Source of the DNA: an uncultured Sulfitobacter sp.
GTDB taxonomy: Bacteria > Pseudomonadota > Alphaproteobacteria > Rhodobacterales > Rhodobacteraceae
Reading direction: 5' to 3'
DNA: 64,000 nt
Assembly: GCA_905182645.1 (NCBI GenBank)
Contig: CAJJCJ010000003.1
Location: 2,501 to 66,500 of the forward strand
In this document: positions 48,821-56,781 of the stretch, in pieces
Layout of the letters: each line of letters starts with the position of its first letter
Position numbering within the stretch: the first letter of the stretch is position 1
Translations under genes and position numbers: made by a program
The notes under the pieces: model-generated
What the model saw: only the letters and a program-made list of their open reading frames with translations
Told to the model about the DNA's origin: nothing
Databases searched by the model: none

Positions 48821-49241
48821 CTACTTCGGACGTGACAAAATCATTCTACTGCAACGAGAAAGGATCAAACGAAAGACCCTCAAAACGCGACGCTTGCATC
48901 ACAGGCCGTGCGCCGCATAATGTAGACAATCAGATGGGCCAAACTCTCTTTTAGTTTAAGACGCCTTTGGTTCCAAAAACCTTAACGACGGACATATAAA
49001 CCATCCTCGCAAAGCTGACTGTCTTTACGCATCTGCAGCTGCTTGTTGGGCGTGGAGCCTTCGTAGGCATCTTTATGGGCGGGGTCTCCGAGGCGTTCCA
49101 GTAATTGCAGAAAGTTGATATGAAATCGGTCCGTCAAAAGATCGACCGCATCTTGGCGTCGTTTGCGACGATCACCAACCCGCTGATCCTGCTTTTGTCA
49201 GCCAGACACCGCTTTGGATCGCGATGAAAAATCGCCCTTTT
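48821..49241. other. Scar region without intact gene
   Basis: About 420 bp between the IS30 remnant and the aroE-like gene. Apart from one minus-strand fragment (48982-49195) nothing coherent is visible; no RNA gene or terminator was recognised. Confidence 0.5.
48982..49195 (-). pseudogene. Unrecognised gene fragment (about 70 codons)
   Basis: An open minus-strand frame reads VDLLTDRFHINFLQLLERLG and then DPAHKDAYEGSTPNKQLQMR before a TAA at 48982-48984. The composition looks like the C-terminal end of a real protein, but there is no start codon with a ribosome binding site and no domain is recognised. It lies between an IS30 scar and the aroE-like gene. Confidence 0.3.
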
Positions 49242-49255
49242 GGAAGGACAGCACC

Positions 49256-50110
49256 ATTACAGCCGCGGCAACCAACTCCATCAAACTGGGACTAATCGGT
49301 GACAACATCATACAATCAAAGTCCCCGCGACTGCACCGCACGGCGGGGCAGCTGACAGGCCTTGACGTGACCTATGACCGGCTGATCCCAAAAGACATGG
49401 GGCTGTCGTTCGACGAGGTCTTTGAGCTGGCGCGCGCATCTGGCTTCCGCGGCATCAACATCACCTACCCCTACAAGGAAGTTGTGACATCGAAAGTGAC
49501 CGTGTCTGACCCGCTTTTACGTGGTATCGGAGCCGTCAATACGGTCGTGTTTGATTCTGATGGACCTAAAGGGTTCAACACCGACTATACCGGTTTTATG
49601 AATGCATACCGGTCGGTACGCGGCGCCAAGCAACCGGGAGTTGTCTGTCTGATCGGGACTGGCGGCGTTGGCAAAGCGGTTGCCTTTGGCCTCATTGGAT
49701 TGGGCGCACAGGCGATCCATTGCGTCGATCTTGATCCCGCCAAAGCAGACAGCCTTGCAGATACGCTGGTGGCACTCGGGTCGCAAACGCGGATCGAGGT
49801 GTTTGGGGATGCGGTTGCCGCCGTGGACGGTGCGGACGGGATCATCAATTGCACGCCTTTGGGAATGGTTGGAATCGGTGGATCGCCATTGCCTGATGAT
49901 GCAATGCAAGGGGCCGGGTGGGTTTTTGACGCGGTCTATACGCCCGTCGACACGCAATTTTTGCAGGATGCACAGCGCGCAGGTCTCACTGTGATTTCAG
50001 GCTACGAGTTGTTTTTTGGTCAGGGGATTGATGCTTGGAAAATCTTCACCGACATCGAAATCGACCACGCCGCGCTCAGGATCGCTATTCAAGGAGATCT
50101 TCGGACCTAA
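49256..50110 (+). CDS. Shikimate/quinate dehydrogenase-like protein, unusual start
   Basis: About 284 residues of the AroE family. GDNIIQSKSPRLHRTA is the substrate-binding SxS motif, GINITYPYKE carries the catalytic Lys, FNTDYTGFMNA the Asp, and IGTGGVGKAVAFGL the NADP site. No in-frame ATG is suitable. GGAAGGA at 49242-49248 is spaced seven bases from an ATT at 49256; a TTG at 49214 is an alternative without a good site. The upstream flank is insertion-sequence debris, so the native start may be lost. It may reduce dehydroshikimate or act on quinate or a related hydroxyacid. Confidence 0.78.
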   Translation: MTAAATNSIKLGLIGDNIIQSKSPRLHRTAGQLTGLDVTYDRLIPKDMGLSFDEVFELARASGFRGINITYPYKEVVTSKVTVSDPLLRGIGAVNTVVFDSDGPKGFNTDYTGFMNAYRSVRGAKQPGVVCLIGTGGVGKAVAFGLIGLGAQAIHCVDLDPAKADSLADTLVALGSQTRIEVFGDAVAAVDGADGIINCTPLGMVGIGGSPLPDDAMQGAGWVFDAVYTPVDTQFLQDAQRAGLTVISGYELFFGQGIDAWKIFTDIEIDHAALRIAIQGDLRT

Positions 50111-50126
50111 GGACTTCCTGACATGG

Positions 50127-50147
50127 CCAGCTGAACCAGCTTTTTTT
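50127..50147 (+). terminator. Possible terminator after the aroE-like gene
   Basis: Short stem AGCTG / CAGCT with a three-base loop followed by seven Ts, about 20 bp after the stop codon. Confidence 0.6.
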
Positions 50148-50494
50148 GAAATATTTGGTTTTGCAGATGTGGCTTTTCTTGTGGCCTTTTGACGACGCCC
50201 GACAAACGTCTGACAATTAAATTAGTATTCAGGTGGAAGCATAAATGTCGATTGCAATATTGGTCGCAATCACTGCTCATGGCACCTGGAGGACTGCGCC
50301 AATAGCGCAAAAAAGCAGGATTGAGTCGCGACTTGCGGCTGGAAAACTGTCGTGGAACAGCTGCTACGCGGCTGTTGGAAGCAGGTTTGCGCCTCGTCGA
50401 GATGGTTTCGTCGCAAAGTTTTGGCGTTTGGTTAGCAAAGCTGGATTGTGTTAGATGCAGGCCTTTGTTCTTGAAAGGGACGCGGTTGATTGTG
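50148..50494. other. Non-coding or decayed spacer
   Basis: Short plus-strand frames in this stretch lack ribosome binding sites and known motifs. The region probably belongs to the scar around the IS6 remnant that follows. Confidence 0.4.
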
Positions 50495-50627
50495 ATGATT
50501 GATTTCAAAGTGAACCAATTCCCCAAGAGTGTTATACTGTATGCCGTGTTTTTCTACGTGCGCTACGGCGTCTCCTACCGAGACTTGGAGGAAGTAATGG
50601 CTGAACGTGGCGTTGATATTGATCATG
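50495..50627 (+). pseudogene. IS6-family transposase, N-terminal remnant
   Basis: MIDFKVNQFPKSVILYAVFFYVRYGVSYRDLEEVMAERGVDIDH-type sequence is the N-terminus of an IS6/IS26-type transposase (seen at 50495-50627). It is cut exactly at the left end of the IS3-family element. The remaining three quarters of the gene are not on the other side of that element. Confidence 0.8.
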
Positions 50628-50688
50628 TGACCTGTGCCCCAAGTTCCCTCCAGCTTTGCGCGGAGTCCTTGGGGTTAAATCTTTGGCG

Positions 50689-51567
50689 TTAGGCCGCCAT
50701 CTTGTCCATCGCCTTTCTCTGCAAAAATTCCATCGGTGTCAGGTTGCCCAATGCTGAATGTGGTCTGCGCCAGTTGTAATCCTCTTGCCATTCTTCAAGC
50801 GTTTTGTGGGCATCGCGCAATGTGCCAAATAACGTTTCATTCAAACATTCGTCTCGAAGCTTGCCGTTGAAGCTTTCGATGAAGCCGTTCTGCTGGGGCT
50901 TGCCCCCTCTCATGGTTTGCAGGCAAACCACTGCCGGGCAGCGGGATGCGATATAGTGCCAATCAACATCACTCTCCTGAACCCATTTAAGGATCGCCAT
51001 GCTGGTGAACTCGGTGCCGTTGTTTGAAACTATTGTCTTCGGGATGCCTCGTTCTGCGATCACCTTGTCCAGCTCACGTGCAACGCGGTGTCCGGACAGC
51101 GATGTATCAGCCACCAGAACCAAGTTCTCACGACTGAAGTCATCAACGACTGCCAAGATGCGAAACCTGCGACCGTCTGTCAGAGCGTCAGATACAAAAT
51201 CCAAGCTCCAGCGTTGGTTCGGACCGTCAGGCAGCGCCATTGGCTTTCGCGTGCCCAAAGCACGTTTCCTGCCACCTCTGCGGCGTACCTGCAGCTTCTC
51301 TTCACGGTAGATACGCCTTACCTTCTTGTGGTTCACCTCGAAGCCCTCTCGCGCAATCATCACGTGTATGCGGCGACAACCAAACCGACGCCGTTCTCTG
51401 GACACCCGCTTGATCGCATCGCGTAGATCAGTGTCATCGCCACGACGCGACAGATACCGCACCGTTGATCGATCAATCTGCAGTACATCACACGCCCGCC
51501 GCTGGCTCACACCGTGCGTCTCACACAGGTGAACCACAGCATTCCGCTTTGCCACGGGCGTCACCAC
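50689..51567 (-). pseudogene. IS3-family OrfB (integrase core), catalytically altered
   Basis: 292 codons with the IS3 rve core: [26 protein letters not shown] (first Asp), then [11 protein letters not shown], where the second catalytic Asp of the usual SDNGTE is Asn, and [17 protein letters not shown] with the Glu. An extra stretch of about 13 residues ([14 protein letters not shown]) interrupts the normally continuous HYIA-P-GKPQQNG segment; its DNA near 50914-50929 forms a hairpin (GGTTTGC-AG-GCAAACC). The frame is otherwise open, but the enzyme should be inactive. The frame begins at the GTG 51567 after the frameshift site. Confidence 0.8.
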
Positions 51568-51824
51568 TTTTTTGAATTGATGTCTCGCAACATCGCATTG
51601 TCCAACATCTGTTCGGCCAGCAACTTCTTCAACTTGCCGTTCTCATCCTCCAAAGCGCGCAATCGCTTCGCGTCAGAAGGTTCCATTCCGCCATACTTCG
51701 ATTTGTATTTGTAGAACGTCGCAGAACTGATCCCGTGCCGCCGACAAACGTCAGCGGTCTTCTCACCAGATTCCTGTTCCTTGATAATTGCTATGATCTG
51801 TTCGTCCGTAAATCGTGCCTTCAT
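51561..51824 (-). CDS. IS3-family OrfA with -1 frameshift site
   Basis: 87 residues: [42 protein letters not shown] is the helix-turn-helix, followed by a leucine-zipper stretch ([22 protein letters not shown]). The last codons TCA AAA AAG TGG TGA contain the slippery heptamer A-AAA-AAG (minus strand 51573-51567), the standard signal for making the OrfAB fusion transposase by -1 frameshifting. Confidence 0.85.
   Translation of the reverse strand: MKARFTDEQIIAIIKEQESGEKTADVCRRHGISSATFYKYKSKYGGMEPSDAKRLRALEDENGKLKKLLAEQMLDNAMLRDINSKKW
51567..51573 (-). promoter_or_regulatory. Programmed -1 ribosomal frameshift heptamer A-AAA-AAG
   Basis: Located two codons before the orfA stop and in the right phase to pass ribosomes into the orfB frame (GTG GTG ACG). 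Known mechanism for IS3-family elements. Confidence 0.75.
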
Positions 51825-51884
51825 TTGTCCGTCCTTTTGTTGGGCGGACTCTACACAAATTTGGAGGAGTTTTAGGGGCGCAGG

Positions 51885-52703
51885 TCAACCGGCCTGCACC
51901 GCCATTTGTTGTTCGTGCCTGCGCCTAACGACGGCGCGTTTTGTTGTAATTGAGGCCGTAACTGTTCCAAGGGCGACGATCCCGATCAAGATCGTAGACA
52001 ATGCGTTGATTTCCGGGCTTACGCCCAATCGCACGGAGCTGAACACTTTGATAGGGAGCGTCGTTGCCGATGGACCCGCAACAAATGACGCGATCACAAG
52101 ATCATCTAGCGACAGCGTAAGTGCCAACAACCAGCCTGAGATCACGGCCGGCGCGATGATTGGCAGCGTTACTGATCTGAATGCGTCAAACGGCGTACAG
52201 CCAAGATCGAGTGCCGCTTCTTCAACGGATCTGTCAAAGCTGACGAGACGCGAGCTCACTACGACGGACACGTAACACATCGAAAACGTTGTGTGGGCCA
52301 GAATGATTGTAACGATGCCGCGGTCCAGGCCGATCGAGATAAACAACAACAGCAACGACAACCCAGTGATGACTTCTGGCATGACCAGCGGAGCATATAT
52401 CATGCCAGAGAATAGCGTGCGGCCATAAAACCGTCCGCCACGGACCAATACATATGCCGCCATCGTGCCAAGAATGGTCGCGATAACGGACGATACCAAA
52501 CCCACTTTGAATGTCACAAGAGCGGCATCAAGGAAGGCCTCGTTCTGCACCAGTTCGCCGTACCATTTGGTTGAAAAGCCGCCCCAAACGGTCACAAGCT
52601 TAGACTCGTTGAAGCTGTAGATGATAACGATCAGCATCGGGATGTAGAGGAACGCAAAACCCAGCGTCAGAGATGTGGCGTTGAACCAAGTGAAGCGTCT
52701 CAT
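51885..52703 (-). CDS. potC: Polyamine ABC transporter permease (PotC-like)
   Basis: 272 residues, six hydrophobic segments, with the EAA loop AALDLGCTPFDAFRSVTLPIIAP near 170-195. Second permease of a putrescine/spermidine-type ABC importer. Its ATG overlaps the potB-like stop (ATGA). The stop codon TGA (51885-51887) is the terminal TGA of the IS3 element's repeat, so the native 3' end was replaced by the insertion; judging by family length, only a few residues were lost or changed. Confidence 0.9.
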   Translation of the reverse strand: MRRFTWFNATSLTLGFAFLYIPMLIVIIYSFNESKLVTVWGGFSTKWYGELVQNEAFLDAALVTFKVGLVSSVIATILGTMAAYVLVRGGRFYGRTLFSGMIYAPLVMPEVITGLSLLLLFISIGLDRGIVTIILAHTTFSMCYVSVVVSSRLVSFDRSVEEAALDLGCTPFDAFRSVTLPIIAPAVISGWLLALTLSLDDLVIASFVAGPSATTLPIKVFSSVRLGVSPEINALSTILIGIVALGTVTASITTKRAVVRRRHEQQMAVQAG

Positions 52704-53599
52704 TTCTTGGCCTCCATCATCTTTTGCTCGTTGCGCTGATACAGCACAATTGGGATGATTAAGATCAGCAACAGGATCACGGCGACCGCGCCCGCAACGG
52801 GCCAGTCGCGGTTGGCAAAGAATTCCTCAAATAGGACTTTACCAATCATTAGTGTGCTGGACCCACCCAAGAGTGAGGGGATCACGAATTCACCTAATGC
52901 GGGGATAAATACCAAAAAGCAGCCAGCGATGATGCCTGATTTGGAAAGCGGCACTGTAATTTGCCAAAAAGCTGAGGTTCTTGAACAACCGAGATCCTCG
53001 GCCGCTTCTAAAAGCGATGCATCCAGTTTTGTCAGTGTCGCGTAAATCGGCAGGATCATAAACGGGCAATAAGTGTAGACGATCCCGATATAGACCGCCC
53101 AATTTGTGTTCAGAATGACGAGAGGTTCACCGATAATACCCAACCACAAAAGGAATTGGTTGAGTATTCCGTCTTGGCTTAAAATTCCGATCAATGAATA
53201 AACGCGAATTAGAAAGCTGGTCCAGAATGGCAAGATCACCAGCAACATCAAGGTAGGCTGCCATTCTTGCGGGGCATTGGCCATTCCGTAGGCGATTGGA
53301 AACCCGATCATCAAGCAGATAAATGTAGAAATGCATGCGATCTGCACGCTGGACAGGTAACTTTTCCAATAAAGACTATCGCTGGCGAGGAACGTGAAGT
53401 TTTCAAAATCAAGCTGTGAGAAGAAGTCTTTGAACGCGACCCATCCGCCCGACAGATCAAGCGTTGGGGTGTAGGGTGGAATGGCTAGCGCGATGTCAGA
53501 AAGCGATATTTTAAGGACGATCAGAAACGGCGCCAAGAACAAGGCAAGAAGCCATATGTAGGGAATTGAGAACAAAAATATGCGTCGAAAATTCATCAC
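52700..53599 (-). CDS. potB: Polyamine ABC transporter permease (PotB-like)
   Basis: 299 residues with six hydrophobic segments; ATLTKLDASLLEAAEDLGCSRTSAFWQITVPLSKSG contains the EAA loop that contacts the ATPase. N-terminal segment FSIPYIWLLALFLAPFLIVLKISLSD is typical of the PotB/PotH branch. Lies between the ATPase gene (three-base gap) and potC. Confidence 0.9.
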   Translation of the reverse strand: MMNFRRIFLFSIPYIWLLALFLAPFLIVLKISLSDIALAIPPYTPTLDLSGGWVAFKDFFSQLDFENFTFLASDSLYWKSYLSSVQIACISTFICLMIGFPIAYGMANAPQEWQPTLMLLVILPFWTSFLIRVYSLIGILSQDGILNQFLLWLGIIGEPLVILNTNWAVYIGIVYTYCPFMILPIYATLTKLDASLLEAAEDLGCSRTSAFWQITVPLSKSGIIAGCFLVFIPALGEFVIPSLLGGSSTLMIGKVLFEEFFANRDWPVAGAVAVILLLILIIPIVLYQRNEQKMMEAKK

Positions 53600-53602
53600 A
53601 AT

Positions 53603-54724
53603 CTACCTGTCCAAAATGATGCCAGCAGTGTCGGTCCATGACAACCATACCGTGTCTTCCCAAGTGAAAGGTCGGCTCGATCGACGGCGTGAATTGGCGG
53701 CTTGCGCCTTGATCATCTGACCGTTCGGCATCTGCACATAATAGGTCGACAAGTTGCCCAAATATGCGATGTCGACGACTTTCCCTTGAAATGTGTTGCG
53801 CCGATCAGTTGGTTTTTCTGCGGAAATCACGATCTTTTCAGGGCGGATCAAAAAGGTGACATTGCCGTCCATCCCCGGTTTCGACAGGGTTCCGATGATC
53901 TCTGGCTGCCCTTTGGCCCATGCAATCGACACGGTGTCGCGTTGCGTGGTGGAATGGCCTTCAATGATGTTCACCTCACCGATGAAGTCGGCGACATAGG
54001 CGCTGTTTGGTGCCTCGTAAATGCGGTCAGGCGTGTCCACCTGCTTAAGCTTGCCGTGATCCATCACAGCAACACGAGATGCGACTGTCATGGCCTCTTC
54101 TTGATCGTGGGTCACAATCACAAAGGTCGTGCCGGTTTTTTCCTGAATATCCATCAGCTCAAACTGTGTTTCTTGACGCAGCTTTTTATCTAGCGCGGAC
54201 AGCGGCTCATCTAACAGTAGCAATTTGGGCGCCTTAGCAAGCGCGCGCGCCAGGGCCACGCGTTGACGTTGCCCACCAGAAATTTGCTCAGGCTTGCGGT
54301 TGGCGAATTTCTCGATCTGCACAAGCCGTAGCATTTCCTGCACCCGATCTGCGATCTGACCTTTTGGCATGTTCGAGCGTTTTAGGCCAAACGCGATGTT
54401 GTCGAAGACAGTCAAATGCGGGAACAGTGCGTATGACTGAAACATCATATTAACGCTGCGTTTGTTCGGGGGAATGGGTGAAATGTCCTGACCATCAAGT
54501 AAGATAGTGCCAGAGGTCGGCGTTTCAAACCCAGCCAGCATGCGCATCATAGTGGTCTTACCGCACCCTGACGGGCCAAGTAGGGCAAAAAATTCTTTTT
54601 CGTAGATATCAATGTTGAGGTCTTCAATCGCCGTGAAGTTGCCAAATCGTTTTGTCACGTTCTTGAACTGAATAAGCGGCTTGGCGGTTGGATCATTCCA
54701 AGGGTTGGGCGTTGTTTCGGGCAT
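53603..54724 (-). CDS. potA: Polyamine ABC transporter ATP-binding protein (PotA-like)
   Basis: 373 residues. Walker A GPSGCGKTT at about 52-60, Q-loop FQSYALF, signature ISGGQRQR, Walker B LLLLDEPLSALD and switch His in VTHDQEEAM. The C-terminal TOBE region (about 270-373) carries FLIRPEKIVIS and binds near the permeases for regulation. It powers uptake of putrescine-like polyamines with the adjacent permeases. Confidence 0.93.
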   Translation of the reverse strand: MPETTPNPWNDPTAKPLIQFKNVTKRFGNFTAIEDLNIDIYEKEFFALLGPSGCGKTTMMRMLAGFETPTSGTILLDGQDISPIPPNKRSVNMMFQSYALFPHLTVFDNIAFGLKRSNMPKGQIADRVQEMLRLVQIEKFANRKPEQISGGQRQRVALARALAKAPKLLLLDEPLSALDKKLRQETQFELMDIQEKTGTTFVIVTHDQEEAMTVASRVAVMDHGKLKQVDTPDRIYEAPNSAYVADFIGEVNIIEGHSTTQRDTVSIAWAKGQPEIIGTLSKPGMDGNVTFLIRPEKIVISAEKPTDRRNTFQGKVVDIAYLGNLSTYYVQMPNGQMIKAQAANSRRRSSRPFTWEDTVWLSWTDTAGIILDR

Positions 54725-54795
54725 TTTAATTTAGGCCTCAGGTCTGCATTTTCGGTTACAAACCCCGGCCCGCAACGCAGGCCGGGGCAAAGGAA

Positions 54796-55884
54796 TTACG
54801 TACCTGATTTAACGCGCGTCCACATTCTTGTCACGAACCGCTGTACTTTCGCGTCGTAGGGCGTTGTGATATAAAGCGTTTCAAGCGTTTTGGCGTCTGG
54901 ATAAATAGCTGTATCGCCAATTACGTCTTCCTCGAGCAACGGCTGAGATGCCAAGTTGCCGTTGGCATAATAGACATAGTTAGATGCCGTGGCCATATTT
55001 TCCGGGTCCATGATGAAATCAAGGAATGCATGCGCGCCCGTTGGGTTTGGCGCATCAACGGGGATCGCCATTTGGTCGAACCACATCAATGCACCCTCGG
55101 ATGGCGCACTATAGGCGATTTCTACACCGTTATCAGCCTCTGCCGCACGATCACGAGATTGCAAAATGTCGCCAGACCAACCGAAGGCCACGCAGATATC
55201 ACCATTGGCCAAAGCCGAGATGTATTCGGAGCTGTTATACTTCAGAACATAAGGACGCACTGCTGCAAGCAGCGGCTCAGCCTTGGCCAGAACGTCGAGA
55301 TCTTTACTATCTGGGTCTTCGCCAAGGTATTGCAGCGCAGCCGGGACAATTTCGCCAGGCGCGTCGAGAAAATATACACCGCATTCAGCCAGTTTTTCCA
55401 TATTCGCTGGGTCAAAGACCAGCGCGAGAGAATCAATCGGCGCGTCTTCTCCCAATATTTCAGTAACCTTGGCGACGTTCACGCCAATACCGGTCGTGCC
55501 CCACATATAGTTGATGGAATATGCGCCGTCGGGATCATAAGTATCGGTGCGATCTTGCACGACGTCCCACAAGTTACCCATGTTGCTGAGCATGGACTTA
55601 TCTAGCTTTTGGAACGCGCCCGCCATGATCTGGCGCTGCAAAAATGTACCGGATGGCACAACGACATCGTAGCCCGATCCGCCAGCCAGCAGCTTGGTTT
55701 CGAGCACTTCGTTGCTGTCAAAAACATCATAAATAAGCTTATAACCGGACTCTTCTTCAAACTTGGAAAGCAGATCTTCGTCGATGTAGTCTGACCAATT
55801 ATAGACACGGACTTCTTCCGCCCATGCCATTTGAGCTGACATGATAACGGCAGCAAAAACGATGCTTGATTTTGTATAGTTCAT
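54796..55884 (-). CDS. potF: Polyamine ABC transporter periplasmic binding protein (PotD/PotF-like)
   Basis: 362 residues with signal peptide (MNYTKSSIVFAAVIMSAQMAWA, cut before EEV). VRVYNWSDYIDEDLLSKFEEESGYKLIYDVFDSNEVLETKLLAGGSGYDVVVPS is the characteristic N-lobe of putrescine/spermidine-binding proteins. The catabolic neighbours favour putrescine. First gene of the leftward transport operon, divergent from the GntR regulator, with palindrome TTTGATCAAA 41 bp upstream. Confidence 0.92.
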   Translation of the reverse strand: MNYTKSSIVFAAVIMSAQMAWAEEVRVYNWSDYIDEDLLSKFEEESGYKLIYDVFDSNEVLETKLLAGGSGYDVVVPSGTFLQRQIMAGAFQKLDKSMLSNMGNLWDVVQDRTDTYDPDGAYSINYMWGTTGIGVNVAKVTEILGEDAPIDSLALVFDPANMEKLAECGVYFLDAPGEIVPAALQYLGEDPDSKDLDVLAKAEPLLAAVRPYVLKYNSSEYISALANGDICVAFGWSGDILQSRDRAAEADNGVEIAYSAPSEGALMWFDQMAIPVDAPNPTGAHAFLDFIMDPENMATASNYVYYANGNLASQPLLEEDVIGDTAIYPDAKTLETLYITTPYDAKVQRFVTRMWTRVKSGT

Positions 55885-55925
55885 TTGCTTCTCCCTTTAC
55901 GATAACGTCGGTAATTATCAATACT

Positions 55926-55935
55926 TTTGATCAAA
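55926..55935. promoter_or_regulatory. TTTGATCAAA operator A (putrescine locus)
   Basis: Perfect 10-bp palindrome within ACTTTTGATCAAATTG, between the leftward transport operon and the rightward regulator gene. A longer version lies at 56723-56738. Both flank the regulator, so they are probably its binding sites. Confidence 0.65.
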
Positions 55936-56031
55936 TTGAAATTTTTTGCAATCCCTTCGTGAAAAATTGAATATGTCGCAATGGGCGGCTATGGTTTAAA
56001 ACATGCTCGGGAACCTGAAAGTCAAAGCAAA

Positions 56032-56682
56032 ATGAATAAAGTTGTCGTTAAAAAGCCTGAGCATGAAACGATCTATGTGCAAATCAAAGAAATGGTTTTG
56101 TTTGGCGAAGTTGTTCCTGGTCAACCTCTTACAATTCACGGGCTTGCGGAAAAGCTAGGTGCTGGCGTAACCCCTGTAAGGGAAGCGATCCGGCGGTTAA
56201 CCGCAGAAGGCGGACTAGCGACACTAGAAAATCGCCGTGTTGTGGTGCCGACCATGACGATGCATTGGTTAGAGCAGATTGAACTTGTCCGCCTAACTGT
56301 TGAGCCTGAACTGGCGGAAATAGGTGCGAAAAAGTGCGGGTTGGACAGGATTCTGGAACTGGAACGTCTGGACGCCTTAATTGACGAGGCAATTCAAAAA
56401 GGCGACATCCGTGGATACCTTGAAGCAAATTATCGGTTTCATTTCACGATTTATGACGCCGCCGACGCACTGATCCTAAGGCGCATTACTGAATCGTTGT
56501 GGGTGCGGATTGGGCCATCGCTACGCGTTGTTTGCGGTCGGTTTGGTACAGCAAACCTAACAGATCAACATCGTGAAGCGACAAAAGGGTTGCGTGATGG
56601 CGACCTTGAGAAGGTAAAGCGGGCACTTCAAGAAGACATACGCCAAGGTATGGAATTTATTCGCCAAACGATCGAAGTTTGA
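56032..56682 (+). CDS. GntR-family regulator (FCD domain) of the putrescine locus
   Basis: 216 residues from ATG 56032 (an upstream in-frame ATG at 55981 would add 17 residues). The winged helix-turn-helix runs from EHETIYVQIKEMVLFGEVVPGQ through LAEKLGAGVTPVREAIRRL; the FCD domain follows with LEANYRFHFTIYDAADA and TDQHREATKGL holding likely metal-binding His residues. It sits between the potFABC and puu operons with a TTTGATCAAA palindrome on each side, so it probably represses both until a polyamine-derived ligand is present. Confidence 0.87.
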   Translation: MNKVVVKKPEHETIYVQIKEMVLFGEVVPGQPLTIHGLAEKLGAGVTPVREAIRRLTAEGGLATLENRRVVVPTMTMHWLEQIELVRLTVEPELAEIGAKKCGLDRILELERLDALIDEAIQKGDIRGYLEANYRFHFTIYDAADALILRRITESLWVRIGPSLRVVCGRFGTANLTDQHREATKGLRDGDLEKVKRALQEDIRQGMEFIRQTIEV

Positions 56683-56722
56683 TACGAATTTACGAACAAA
56701 GAATATGATTGACTAACGTAAA

Positions 56723-56738
56723 TAATTTGATCAAATTA
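56723..56738. promoter_or_regulatory. TTTGATCAAA operator B (perfect 16-bp palindrome)
   Basis: TAATTTGATCAAATTA is fully symmetrical and lies 44 bp before the puuA-like start. Confidence 0.7.
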
Positions 56739-56781
56739 ATTGATATGGAGGGGCGTGGCCTTTTTTACTCGGGAGACTATT

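Larger units (their letters stand above)
50628..51887 (-). mobile_element. IS3-family insertion sequence (IS407-like), 1,260 bp
   Basis: The ends are imperfect inverted repeats: TGACCTGTGCCCC at 50628 and TGACCTGCGCCCC read inward from 51887. Between them lie orfA and orfB in overlapping frames, as usual for IS3. No target duplication is seen (flanks differ), and both flanking genes are partial or altered, which suggests later rearrangement. The transposase carries changes that should inactivate it. Confidence 0.87.
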
